From UMGS1649 sp045659265 (lineage in GTDB: Bacteria > Bacillota > Clostridia > TANB77 > CAG-465), in contig JAZOWO010000027.1 in NCBI GenBank assembly GCA_045659265.1, positions 1 to 12,226 of the forward strand: 12,226 nt of DNA. Direction: 5' to 3'. Below are positions 12,212 through 12,226 of this stretch, piece after piece (positions within the stretch are counted from its first letter, which is position 1; every line of letters starts with the position of its first letter). Under the pieces are notes generated by a model, which saw nothing but the letters and a program-made list of their open reading frames with translations, ran no database searches and was not told the DNA's origin. The position numbers and the translations under genes are program-made.

Positions 12212-12226
12212 GATGTGTGTGGGGTG

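Noticed and set aside
12171..12226. Open frame from ATG 12171 to the window edge, and a 13-codon ORF from ATG 12119
   Set aside because: Neither has a ribosome-binding site. The first is made almost wholly of the 13-bp tandem repeat, so the open frame is a by-product of pyrimidine-poor sequence.
1..12226. tRNA genes, CRISPR arrays, integrase or insertion-sequence ends
   Set aside because: I saw no cloverleaf with TTCRA-type arm, no regularly spaced repeats with spacers, and no transposase or integrase motif. The only short tandem repeats are the coding SG/DK units and the 13-bp array.

Overview
This window looks like the early (DNA-replication and recombination) block of a tailed phage or prophage of a low-GC Gram-positive host, most likely a clostridial-type Firmicute. 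The evidence is AT-rich DNA, AGA-dominated arginine codons, strong AAAGGAGG-type ribosome-binding sites, near-consensus sigma-A promoters, and tightly packed genes all on the + strand with 1-30 base overlaps. TAA, TAG and TGA all act as stops, so the code is standard. I cannot name the host or phage.

Layout. (a) 1-972: the end of an unidentified gene, a small membrane protein and an unrecognised 222-aa protein, closed by a clear terminator. (b) A strong promoter (995-1023) starts the replication operon: a 98-aa phage protein, a Sak4-like RecA-fold ATPase and its DUF669-type ssDNA-binding partner. An intrinsic terminator (2455-2490) follows, probably giving partial attenuation. (c) 2511-5441: a small acidic protein, a nested RNA hairpin, a family-B DNA polymerase with a 3'-5' exonuclease domain, an HExxH metallopeptidase-like protein and a conserved-looking phage protein. 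(d) 5445-7299: a C5-cytosine methyltransferase followed by a free-standing HNH endonuclease with its own perfect promoter. (e) 7354-9195: dUTPase, a second HNH nuclease, a DPPY-type adenine methyltransferase and a helix-turn-helix protein. (f) 9212-12041: an archaeo-eukaryotic-type (AEP) primase and a superfamily-3 helicase, translationally coupled. (g) 12042-12226: purine-rich, repeat-rich non-coding DNA with a terminator, CACGTG-containing iteron-like repeats and a 13-bp tandem repeat, a candidate origin or control region.

Together the genes form a nearly self-sufficient replisome (primase, SF3 helicase, PolB, SSB, annealing ATPase, dUTPase) plus DNA-modification and nuclease accessory genes. 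Two genes carry reading-frame breaks exactly within essential motifs: the polymerase at Exo I and the cytosine methyltransferase at motif X. These are either real inactivations or sequence errors. The most notable hidden signal is that I find no GATC anywhere in the 12.2 kb, although GAT occurs well over 150 times. This points to selection by a GATC-cutting restriction system.
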